From contig NC_056765.1 in the NCBI RefSeq assembly GCF_018687715.1, forward strand, positions 7,676,501 through 7,740,500: a stretch of 64,000 nucleotides of DNA, in the 5' to 3' direction. The DNA comes from Carya illinoinensis (lineage: Eukaryota; Streptophyta; Magnoliopsida; Fagales; Juglandaceae). The notes under the pieces were generated by a model. That model did no database searches, was not told the DNA's origin, and worked only from the letters and a program-made list of their open reading frames with translations. Positions 33,891 to 45,230 of the stretch are shown piece by piece. Within the stretch, counting starts at the first letter, position 1. Every line of letters begins with the position of its first letter. The translations under genes were made by a program, and so were the position numbers.

Positions 33891-36540
33891 ACTGACTTAA
33901 TTCTGCATTGTTGACATGTCCAAGACATCAGATAGAAGTAAAGATTCCTTAGTAATCCAAGGTTTCTCTTCTTGCTTAATATTATTAGTATATAATACGG
34001 ATAAGTTTCCAGCACATCAAAAGAACAACAGCCATCCAATGCTTGAAACATCCCAGAGTCTCAAACAACATCCAGCGATTAAAAGAGGATCAGTTGAGTG
34101 ATCAACAATATGCTAACTAAGAATGAACGGTGGAATTGTAATGGGTTTTATAGTTTTGAATGATAGCGTGCTAAGAGATTGGCCTGTGTGGCTTGGTTAG
34201 TTGGGCTGGCCTTTTATTTGTCATAGGCCCATCAATTCAGTCCAGTTGCTGGAATCAGTTAAGCCCATTAAAGTGATAAATAGTACCGAAGCCCTGCAAG
34301 ATATGGATTCTGAAGATTTTTATGACAGAAATAATGCATATATATATCATGACATGAGAAAACGAACTAATGCACACTAAAAAATCCGGATTTTATAATA
34401 GGAATTAAATGCTCATGATAATTTGCTAATTTCACTTTTATTTTTTTTTCTAGGATATATAAAAGAGAATTACAATAGAAAAATGTTAAATATATTTAAG
34501 AAAAAATTACTTCTCCACGTGTCAATTATTAATATACTAAAAATTATAAAATTAAAAATTAAAAATTAAAAAAAAATAGAAAATTAAATTTTCTAATTAA
34601 AATTCATTTAAGTGCATGGAATACTACTATATCGCATATATAGCATTACGTACGGCCTTATATTTGGGGTTTAGAATCTTTAGATAATAGATTGAAAAAT
34701 ACAAGACAAAACACAGCAATATGCGGCCGAAGCTGTGGGCAGTAGGTAGATTTGCATGGAAATGAAATTACGGTTTTGTTCGGAACAAGATTCCCTCCAG
34801 TTCATGCATGAACTTGAAGACCTCGGGAGAGAGAATATACTTTCCGATATTTATTATTATAAAAATTTTATATTAAGTCATTTTTATATATTATTTATTC
34901 ATTCTACTAATATATTTGATTTCGTAATTTTTTTAATATAAAATAATTATTTTAATCAATCACATAAATAAAATATATAAAAATAACTATTTTGATTAAT
35001 TACATAAGTCAATATTATATGCCAAACAATATAATGAAATACTACAAAAGTCAAGGCTCTATATGATGTCTTCCAATCTAAAAGTTAAAAGTATAAAGTT
35101 TTATCTCTAGGAGACGAGTATTTATATATATATATATATATATCCTAAATATAAGGCAAATCTACAAAGTGGTCCTGAACAAACAGTAATAATAAAAACA
35201 TGATCCATTATTCAAATCTCTAAATCGAGTATAGGAAGGTAGTGAATGATTCAGTCCGATATCGACGGAAAAATAGTTATTACAACTTATAGTTATTTTA
35301 AACAGTTAGCTTATTATAATATCGATCAATTATTTTCAAATATAAACTTAAATGTGATTTGAATTTTATTCGAATTGTTAAAATTTGTTCGAAAGTCAAT
35401 TGATCACCATAATTGCAAGACTTAAATCTCAAATGACCATTAGATTGAATTTACATTGATCTAAAATAATAAAATATGGGTTGTGCCAACAATAATGGAA
35501 TGACTTAACGGTATTATTAGAGATTGTAATACACCATTTAACCCTTTCATTGAGTAATTCATTATATATATATATACACTATGAATTCTTAAATGCTACC
35601 TCCCCAAAGTCAAATTTAATTTCTTGCTTGGTATTAACTAGAAAAGCCAAGAAACGTACGTATTGGGAATGATTTACAACTAATTTAACGACAAAAATAT
35701 ATTACGAATGTTGTTATGATGGGGCTTTGTTCATAAGATAATGAAAATGTTAGGGATATTAAAGGACCCACCTTGCTATTTTATTCATTGCGTGTTGTTA
35801 TATAATTTACAGATCTTCATCCCTTTTAAAAGGAAGACCTCTAAACTTCTTATGACAATTAATTTAAGACCATTTTCAACATTAATTATTGCTATTTTAA
35901 GATTTGAAGCAAGAAAATGTTAAATAATTTTTAAAAAAAATATATATGCCACGACATTTATATTCAAAATGTAATATTTTTATTATTGAATTATCTTTTA
36001 TTAAATTTCTATAATCGATTACAATATTATCTGATCAATCGATGAAAATAAATAAAAATATGATAATAAAATTTTTTGTAAATACTATAATTTATCTTTA
36101 ATTTCACTTTTATGACTAAAAATAATAAGATTTAGGAGGAGAATTAACATAATTAGTATGAGTTTTGTTATATATAAGTACAGTCGTGTACTAATCTGTA
36201 TACCAATATTGATTCATTCATACTTAAAATTTAAATTAATATTATTTTTAATAAAATTTACTTTTTAACCAATTATATTATATTAATAAATAAATTAATA
36301 CTTAATTATACTTAAAACTATATTTTTCCAATTAATATTATGTTGTAAATTAAGATACGTGTCCCAAAGTCAATCTAGAAATAACCTTTTAACGAATTCA
36401 GAGAGATCTTTTATAAATCCTCATCGTATCAGTGTCCGAAAAGAAGGAAAAAGAAAGAGAGAGAAAATAGGGAACTGGCAGTAAAAAGTGTAGAGAGAGA
36501 GAGGGGACGACTTGTTGTGCGGCGTGTCTTCAAGTGTCGT

Positions 36541-36576
36541 GCATGCATTTTTATGCAATCTGTTGCTTTGCATGCA
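36541..36576. promoter_or_regulatory. Paired RY motifs upstream of the VAL gene
   Basis: GCATGCA occurs at 36541-36547 and 36570-36576. CATGCA (RY) is the site bound by B3 domains of the ABI3/VAL class. They lie about 0.5 kb before the start codon of the VAL gene, which makes self-regulation possible. Confidence 0.4.
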
Positions 36577-37087
36577 TTCTCTCTCCTCTGTCTGAACTAT
36601 CTATCAAATACACGTTTTCTTGGGGGCTAAAAGCCCCACCACCGCCGTAACGCTCTGAGGGATCCATCGTCATCTCCACCTAGTTGACCCTGTAGTTCTT
36701 CATCTTCAGTTTTGGCAGAGCTATATTTATTGCTACTGGTTGAAAAATTATAGTCTTATGAGGATGAACAAGAAATGGGTTTGTTTCTGTGTTCGTTGCT
36801 ATTGTGAATGCGAACACTTCCAGATTTGGGGTCTTCGAGGATTGGGACGAGGTTGGTGTTGGTGTTTTTTTATTATTTTTGTTTGTGGTTTTTAGTGTTT
36901 CTTTAATCACTGTCGAATCTCAGAACGGTTGCGCGTAGATGTATGTGAGGGAGAGAGTTGTGTACATGTGCGTGCTGTGGCTAATGATCATTTATTTCAC
37001 TAAATTTTTAATTTATTTGTGAAGTGCTGTTAGGGTTTTGATTTGGATTTGCATCTTGCTCTGCTCGAAGATTTCGATTTTGGGTTA

Positions 37088-40000
37088 ATGGGGCCAAAGA
37101 TTTGCATGAATGCTTCATGCGCAGCAACCTCCACGCATGAATGGAAGACAGGCTGGCCTCTGCGATCCGGTGGATTCGCCGATCTCTGTCACAACTGCGG
37201 GTAATTTTCGTTTTCTCCGTCTGCTTCTGCTCTTTTAATTCAATGTAATTTCTTATGGGGATGATTTGATTTTGAAAAGGCAAGTTTTGGGTTTATCGAG
37301 GTGTTGAATTGGTGTGTTATTGGGTTTTTTTTCATATAGACGGTCTCGGTGCTTTGCTTCTAAAGTTCTTCTATTTTTGATAGAAAAGTTGAAATGCTCG
37401 AGTTTTTTTGAATTTTCTATATGAAGAAAATCGTGCCGTTGTAGCTAACCGACCTATTATTAGATAATCCAACTGATCCTGCTGCGATAAGTAAACTAGC
37501 TACGGCTTGCTCAAAATTTTAATTTTATCCCCGCAATTTATGTATATTAATAAATGGGAAAGATGGAAAATAAAGAAAATCTGCAATTGCGGCTTATAGA
37601 ATGTAACCACAACTCATTATTTAACTGTAATTAATCACTGGCTATTCCCATGAGTTTCTGAATTCATGTTTTCAAGACTTCAGTACTAGCTATATATTGG
37701 ACTTAGTGAATTAGATTAGCTAGGTCTTGGGGGCTGAAAAGTCCTGTGGGTTAGTCTAATGAAAATCTGTTAAGGATACTATTTTATCAGGATGATTATA
37801 TTATTAGACACGATCTGCTCATGGTAAATATATATGGGTTTGAAAAATCGTATATTAAGAATAATTGAGATTTATTTCATTTTTATTAGTTTCATAGCCA
37901 TCAAGTGATTCGAATCTTGCGATTTTTCTCACATTAATATCATTTTGCTCCTTTTTGTAATTTTGTTGGATTTGGTGAGCATGGAGGCACATTTAGATTT
38001 TTAAAATGCTTGCTCAGAAAAAAAATCAATATGTGTTTGTTCATGCACATGTTCTAGTAACTGATTATTTGCTTGTGCATGGGAAGAATCATGAAATTAT
38101 TTTTCATGTTATCCTATTATGATGTTTGTAATGCATTTTCTACCTTGCTTCCACTTCTGTAAGTTTAATCTATTGATTCCTCTGCCTTTGTTCATGCTAT
38201 ATACTCAGTGTAAATACCATTTTTCAACATTCTACTACTAATTTTCAATATAACAAAAGTTAAATACAAACAAATATGAATTATTATATTTCTTTTAGTT
38301 TGTCATAAAAATTTTAGTAGAACATGGCATGGCATTCTATTTATTTATCTGTTTCCCTCATTTTGGTTTCAATATTTCGTGCTTCACTCATTCTTGATGT
38401 GCTGCTCTCTCCACTTAGATCTGCCTATGAGGATCTGGTTTTCTGTGATATGTTCCACTCAAAGGAAACTGGTTGGAGGGAATGCAGTTTATGCAACAAG
38501 GTAAGTTTAAAGTGGTCTCTTTCATTTTAGGTTAAAGATTCTTTTGTGTGGAGCTTTTTAAATGTAATTTAATTTGTCATGGCAGCGTGTACACTGTGGT
38601 TGCATAATATCTAAGCCTTTGTATAAGTGCCTGGACTTTGGGGGCGTTGGGTGTATTAGCTGTGCAAATGGCCCTGGACTTTATCCGGTAAGGCTACCAA
38701 TTATCATATCATATCATTGTTTCAATGTGTTACATTCACTGCATCACTTCATTCGACTATGTTTATATGGGTTAAAACATTTACTTCTATACCAATCGTT
38801 GATGGTCATGTTCAGAGCATGTGTATGTGTCTATATGCATATAGTTGCAGTTATGATGATTGTTGTAACTCTAGTGCCGGTGATTACTGCTTTCTCTATA
38901 GATCTCATTTAAACAAACACAGTTCAAATATCTGAGTGGACATACTACTCTTCTTTCTCACCCCCCCTCCTGCTTCCCCTTTGAAGAAATGGATGCGTAA
39001 ATGTCAGTTATCATGTATAGGATCATGTACGTTAAAATGGTAAGGAGAAGGACCTTTTGAACTTATTTCTAAATTGACGTTAAGCTAATTGTCCTGAATT
39101 GCTTATATGCTGCTGATAATGTCACTTTTTGAGGATGCTTGTCATTTCGCTCATTTTAAATGAATAGTGTGCCATGAGCAATACTTTTATAACACCAATA
39201 GAATGGGTGGTTATATGGCTGTCAGATTATATCCTTTACAGACTTTATTGTCTTGTTATGCAGATCTGGAGGGGTGAATTTCCTAATGGATTTGGTTCAT
39301 TGACTGTAAATAATGCTGGTGATTCACTCTCCCCTCCTGTTGAGAAAAGATTGGTCACTGGCGATGAGGGAAAACTTATGCAATTGTGCAGAATAGTGGA
39401 AGAAGCTAATGAACCAAACCTCTTGCCTAAATCTCATAGAGGTGAGGCAAATGGATCTCAAGTTGGCACGGGCTTTTCAAGTGTGATTCAACCATCTGTT
39501 GGATTAGTAACATTTGCCAAACCAGACAATGGTAGACAAATATTAGAGGGTAAAGATGTGCAAGGATCACTAGCTCAGCCGCCTTTGAATATGAGCTTGG
39601 GAACTCCAAATTTTGAGCTTCCCTTTTCTAGTGGGGTTGTAGATGGAAGGGAGCAGAGCAAAACATCTTCTCCCTCCCAACAAGGGCAAAGATCTCGCCC
39701 TATATTGCCAAAACCAATGAAAACTGGCCTCACTGCAAGTTCAGAGACAAATAAAAGTGTGGCTCAGATGCGAATTGCGAGGCCTCCTACTGAAGGACGG
39801 GGGAAAAATCAGTTACTTCCCCGATACTGGCCAAGGATTACTGACCAAGAGCTGGAGCAATTATCTGGAGAGTATCCATGATTATTGACATCCTTTTTTC
39901 TCCTCCATGATTAAAGTTTGACTTTGTTGAAGTACTATCTACTGCTGTCTCCATATGTATTTTAGTGTTCATCTTTTGATTTCAAGTTGATGTTTCCCTT

Positions 40001-40155
40001 AAATTTGTTATTTCAAAGTTTGAATTCTACTATTGTGCCATTGTTTGAGAAAGTGCTCAGTGCCAGTGATGCTGGTCGGATTGGTCGTTTGGTTCTCCCA
40101 AAAGCATGTGCTGAAGTAAGTTTTGAAGTTCATTTCTTTAGGTGCTTGTTCTTGC

Positions 40156-40192
<37 letters not shown>

Positions 40193-43100
40193 GCACAATC
40201 TTTTGGGTGAGGGAGGGGGAGGGGTTTCCCCCCCTTTTTTTTTCTATTCCCTTTACTTTTTTATTTCTTTTTTCCTGGCTGTGGGTATAAACTAAAAGTC
40301 AATGCAGGCTTATTTTCCCCCCATTTCTCAATCAGAAGGCCTACCTTTAAGGATTCAAAATGTGAAGGGGAATGAGTGGACATTTCAGTTCAGATTTTGG
40401 CCCAATAACAACAGCAGGATGTATGTTTTAGAGGGTGTTACCCCTTACATACAGTCTATGCAATTACAAGCGGGTGACACTGGTAAGCTTCATTATACAC
40501 GAATCTACAGACTGATTTTTGAAAAACTTATACATCACTTTGGAACTTTGTTTGGCATGATGAAGAAAGTTTTTGAGCAACACCAACATTTTTATTTAAA
40601 GTAGTATTTTCAATCATTCTCGTTGAATTAACTTTTTACGCTTTCGATCTGCCTATAATCCCATCAATTAACTTTCTTGATACAATGTCCATTGGGATAT
40701 TGCTTGGTATGCCATTTTCCTTTTGAGATTTCTATGGTTGGTGCCGGGTGTATGATACTGTCTCCATTGAGTTCCAACATACATTAAACAAGTGCTTTTG
40801 CATAGAGGCTTGAATGAAAATACCTATGGAACGGATTAGACACAGTGATACATCATTGAAGTCTATAACTAACCTTTTTTTTTTGTGGGTGGGGGGGGGG
40901 GGGGGGGGGGGGGGGGGTTGGGGTCCTGGAAGAAAAATTCAGAGTTTATGAAGAGCCATGGCCTAGCTTAACCTAGCTTTGTCCTTGGTAATTACTGGTT
41001 TGTGGAGTGATGTATTGTCTAGATTTTTTCTTAGTTGTATACTTTTAATTTCCTTTTTAATGGAACCCGAGTGTATCTATGGCTTGCTTTAAGTAGTACA
41101 TGGTACTTTGCAATTGGATTTGGCTTATATAATACACAATTTTCTAGGCACAAGTATGTCTTGACAAGCAGGCTTACATTTCCGTCTTGATGACCAAGAG
41201 ATCTTGGTGCAATTATGGAAGTTCTTGTTCTAGTTTTATCACAGTTCTACCACCTTTTTATAAAGTGGAAATTAAAATGTACTCCGTCCCTTCCACAATA
41301 GATGACTTGCTTTCCTTTTTTAAATATGAACTCACATTTGCCTAAACCCACCTTTCCTGGCCTATCTGGAGGAGTTTTGAATTACGTGTTCATTTTATTA
41401 AAATATGTGCCTTTTGCAATTTCTAATCTATTGTAGGATTGGAGCATAAGGTTATGTTTTATTCCATTATTTTTCGATGTTTCTGGTACAGTAACATTTA
41501 GTCGGATAGATCCTGGAGGCAAACTTGTCATGGGGTTTCGAAAGGCATCAAACACTGAAGATACACAGGTCTAGCTTCATAGAGATATTTAACTTCATCA
41601 CTTGCATCCTCTTACTTTCAGATCACATATTAATTATTATGGGGCTTGGAAACTGATATTATTTATACATAATTGTTAAATTGATAGGATGCCCAGACAT
41701 CTGCCCTTCTCAGTGACACACTTTCTAGGGAAACATCCTTGTCTGGTGTTATTGAGAAACTGCCTTCAGGAAGTGTTTTTTCTGGGCTTTTCCAAACCAT
41801 GAAAGGAAGCAAGGAGCCACATCAAAATGCTTCCTGTGAAAATTTGAATTTAGCAGATGAGGATATCGCATTGCATAATAGTGATAACTATAGGGGCAGG
41901 ATGAATGAAGATTCACCACGGCAGCCAATGCAAATTCCAGAGAAAAAGAGGACACGAAATATTGGATCTAAAAGTAAGAGGCTACTAATGTATAGTGAAG
42001 AGGCTCTGGAGCTGAGATTTACATGGGAAGAAGCACAAGACATGCTTCGTCCACCCCCAAGTTTGAAGCCTAGCATTGTTACTATTGAGGGCCATGATTT
42101 CGAAGAATATGACGTAAGTGTATCATGGGCAGTCCTGTAGTTTGTATATTATTATGAAGTAAGATAAGTAATAAATAGTTCATAGGTTTTAAGTAGGTCA
42201 CAACATATTTTCTTGGTAATTGATGTGATCATTGAATCATTGTAATGTATTTCAGGAACCACCAGTTTTTGGAAAGAGGACTGTATACACTACCCTGCCA
42301 TCCAGGTAAGGATGTATGTTAAATATGGTATTAGGTAATAATATTATATGGGTAATGAAAAGGAAATAATAAAGCTTTTGAAGGGATGATAGAATTTTTT
42401 CAGTCTTTTCTTATATTTTTCCTCTTACTAGGCCGTAGAGCTTTAGTCAGTTTGTTAGAAATATTATTCGAACCTCTTTTTGTTCCCCCTGCATCTCCCA
42501 TTGTATGTCAACCGTTCCATGTTGGAACGTCCCAAAATATTGCCTACTTTGGGAAGTCAATGGAAATTATATATTGATTCTTCAAATAAAGCCAATTTGC
42601 TTTATTTAAAGAATCAATACAACCTGCCACCAAGGGTGGTGGCTCAATGGTCCTTGGATTACTCCTATGTGGTTTTTTGGCATGTACTGTGTCCTGAGTT
42701 CAAATCTGAATATGGATTCACCTTAGGCTATTAGCATCAGTCGCTTAAGCATTTATTGAATTCCCTAGTGGGCTGGGGTCTAGGCTACAGCCTAAACTTG
42801 ACTTGAGGGAGCACCTTTGGCATCCCGCCGCCTAGGTCCCTCCTGTCCAGTTCTTATCAGGTAGGGTGCCACTATGGTCATGCCCTGGTAAGAAGGCCGC
42901 CTGTGTTTACCCCTCCTACCCTTTATGCTTATTAACAAAAAGAGTCAATACCGCCTTCTATTTGCTTTATTCAGGTTTAAATCAAGAAGAAAAGTTTCAT
43001 GGCCCCTTAAAGGGTTGGATGGCGAAGGTCTTCTACGCATTAGAAATTTTCTATGCCGGTGACCATGCCCTTTTCCAGGGACATATTTACAACAGGGAGT

Positions 43101-43256
43101 GAGGAACCAATCCCTCCCTTCTCTGACCCCCATCTCGTCCCTTCGATGTTTGCATTATTTCTGCATTTGGACAAAATAATTTCCAATATGGCCTCCCAAG
43201 CTTTTGAAAAAATATCCACTTACCTTAGTCTTTTAGCATGGCCTTCTCTGTTTATC

Positions 43257-43321
<65 letters not shown>

Positions 43322-45120
43322 TTTTTTTTATCAGTAAATAATAATTGTATTGATTATAGAATGTAGGCATAGTCCTGTACGCAGGGTGTATACAAGAACG
43401 ACACCTACAGTTGTTAGACTAGAGGACACTTGTATGCATACTTATATAGTGTTTGATTTTTTCAATTTCTTATTCTCCATTTCTACTTGATATGGGGCCC
43501 AAGAGCACTTGAAGAATGATATGGATCCTATAGTGGACAAGATACTCGACACAAATGAGCCAACCCCTAATTCATTCTGATCACTGTGTGCATGTTGAAG
43601 GACGTGTTCATTTGGTCTAGTATTGAATACTTTTATCTTGCACTGAAATATACTTGATACTTTCATCCAGGGGACGGGAACAGTGGGCTCAGTGTGATGA
43701 TTGCTTCAAATGGCGAAGGTTACCTGTGGATGTTCTTCTACCTCCAAAGTGGATGTGTTCAGAAAATGTTTGGGATTCAAACAGGTTTAACATTATCCCG
43801 CAATTCTGCTTTCCCCTTTTGAATACCTTGGATGGAAGTTGGTTCACGTATGATTATACCCTTAAGGTTTGCAATGTGCTCACAGGTGCTCCTGCTCTGT
43901 TCCAGAGGAGATCAGTCTAAAGCAATTGGAGAATTTTCTGAAAGCAAGCAAAGGTATGACCTTGGTCTCTATGTATCTTCTTCATAATATAATTTCTGCT
44001 GTCCATTATGTTTTGGCAAGACGTTTGAGAAAAATAATATGGTGAATTCATGTATAGTGCCTGGATGTTTTCATCAAATGTATTGAGTGTATATGGATGC
44101 ATGAAAAGGACCGCAGCTTTGTTGATATGTGATTTAGTTATAGCTTGCACCTGATTCTGTTTGTGCACATATTGCCATGATGGACAATTTTCTTGTATCC
44201 CAACGCTCTGGAAATATAAATTTGTTGCAAGTGATGAAATCAGTCCTATGATGAATCCACGAATTGGTCATGTTGCCACTTGAAATACTATCTTTTAAAG
44301 CTTACACTCTTTACTCTCAATAGGTTCCAATATACTTCATGATTTTTTTCGGCCCTCTGTAAAATCTTCTTCAGATTTCAAGAAGCGGAGAAGTGCAGAG
44401 AGCCATAAGTCAGTCCAGGAATGTGAGCCTTCTGGCTTGGATGCTTTGGCCAGTGCTGCATTTCTGGGAGAGAACGTGGGTGATACAGGTGAACCGTCAG
44501 TTGGAGCCACCACCAAGCATCCCCGACACCGCCCTGGCTGCACTTGTATTGTTTGCATCCAGCCCCCAAGTGGGAAGGGCAAGCACAAGTCCACATGCAC
44601 TTGTAATGTTTGCATGACTGTAAAGCGCAGGTTTAAAACCCTAATGCTGCGCAAGAAGAAAAGTCAATCAGAGGGAGCAGAGACTGCCCAGAAGGAAGAT
44701 GACTACAATAGAGATGAATCAGAAATGAATGGTCCATCAAGAAATGGACATTTGCCTATGATTTATCTGGGGAATGAAGCAAGCCACAGCGGAAATCAAG
44801 CTGAGGAGGCTGAGACCAGTAATGGGAAATTAGACCTCAATTGCCATCCCAACCGTGATGACATGCAACTGGATCTGGAAGTACCGGGAATGAGTCTGCT
44901 GAGCCTTGTTCAAGCAGCTAGCCTTCCATTAGAGGATTTTATGAAGCAACGAAGGGTCCCAAGCTTGACATGTGAGCAACAGGGTTGTCCAGGTATATAC
45001 ACACAAGTTACCGAAGAAAACGAGAGACCTCTGTTGAATGAAGGGGGCCTTGCATCTGAGGTTTGGGACTGTGAAAGTAGTAGAGATCATGGTGGTTATC
45101 ATGAGTCCAAGTTAGACTGA
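37088..45120 (+). CDS. B3 domain transcription repressor, VAL1/VAL2 (HSI2/HSL1)-like
   Basis: Twelve exons: 37088-37200, 38419-38500, 38586-38687, 39264-39871, 40019-40115, 40308-40482, 41492-41568, 41688-42113, 42256-42305, 43671-43784, 43886-43953, 44324-45120. All junctions are GT-AG and in phase, giving 902 residues, a normal size for VAL proteins. Domains: Cys-rich PHD-like N-terminus (1-99; [24 protein letters not shown]); B3 DNA-binding domain (about 309-413; [35 protein letters not shown]); CW zinc finger (about 578-625; [15 protein letters not shown]); a second Cys-rich block (708-735); and EAR motif LDLNCHP from 807. VAL proteins bind RY sites in seed-maturation and FLC-type genes, and CW/PHD parts with the EAR motif recruit histone deacetylase and Polycomb repression in the nucleus. 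Whether it is VAL1 or VAL2 cannot be settled here. Confidence 0.95.
40157..40193. repeat. (CT)n(CA)n microsatellite in VAL intron 5
   Basis: A CT run passes directly into a CA run between exons 5 and 6. A longer one of the same form sits in intron 9. Confidence 0.9.
40891..40917. repeat. 27-nt poly-G run in VAL intron 6
   Basis: An uninterrupted run of 27 G, preceded by T8GTGGGT and followed by TTGGGG. On the transcript strand it could form a G-quadruplex. Length is easily misread in sequencing. Confidence 0.85.
42573..42618. repeat. Near-perfect 20-bp inverted repeat in VAL intron 9
   Basis: Arms 42573-42592 and 42599-42618 pair at 19 of 20 positions around a 6-nt loop (CAATTT). It directly precedes the SINE-like block, so it may be a separate small insertion. 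Confidence 0.85.
42625..43110 (+). mobile_element. SINE-like tRNA-derived repeat in VAL intron 9
   Basis: GGTGGCTCAATGGT fits a pol III A box and GAGTTCAAATCTG, about 50 bp on, fits a B box, the promoter layout of tRNA-derived SINEs. The downstream GC-richer body (GGGCTGGGGTCTAGGCTACAG-like and following) is unlike the rest of the intron. The 3' boundary is uncertain and no target duplication was identified. Confidence 0.5.
43258..43320. repeat. (CT)n(CA)n microsatellite in VAL intron 9
   Basis: More than twenty CT units run directly into a CA tract and then a T run. Confidence 0.95.
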
Positions 45121-45230
45121 AACGATCTTCTCCATGCATGGAGCAGAGCTTTCTTTTATTTTTTTATTTGTTTATTCGCAAGGGTTATCATGAGTCCGAG
45201 TTAGACTGAAACCATGCATCTTCCATCATG
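45094..45230. repeat. Duplication of the VAL 3' coding end
   Basis: The last codons and stop (GGTTATCATGAGTCC...GTTAGACTGAAAC, from 45094) recur from 45183 in the 3' UTR, offset 89 bp with minor changes. Only the first copy is in frame. Confidence 0.85.

Larger units (their letters stand above)
29800..36440. other. AT-rich intergenic region with MITEs
   Basis: No convincing gene. It holds several MITE-like blocks (about 29820-29995, 30040-30275, 30475-30645, 31171-31365, 31558-31700, 33745-33890) and a (TA)n tract near 35121-35142. A minus-strand frame at 32250-32005 (81 residues, MIFSFRNHTLCHLVQTTSA start) has amino-acid use unlike random AT-rich DNA, but no family was recognised; it may be an exon remnant. 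Confidence 0.5.
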
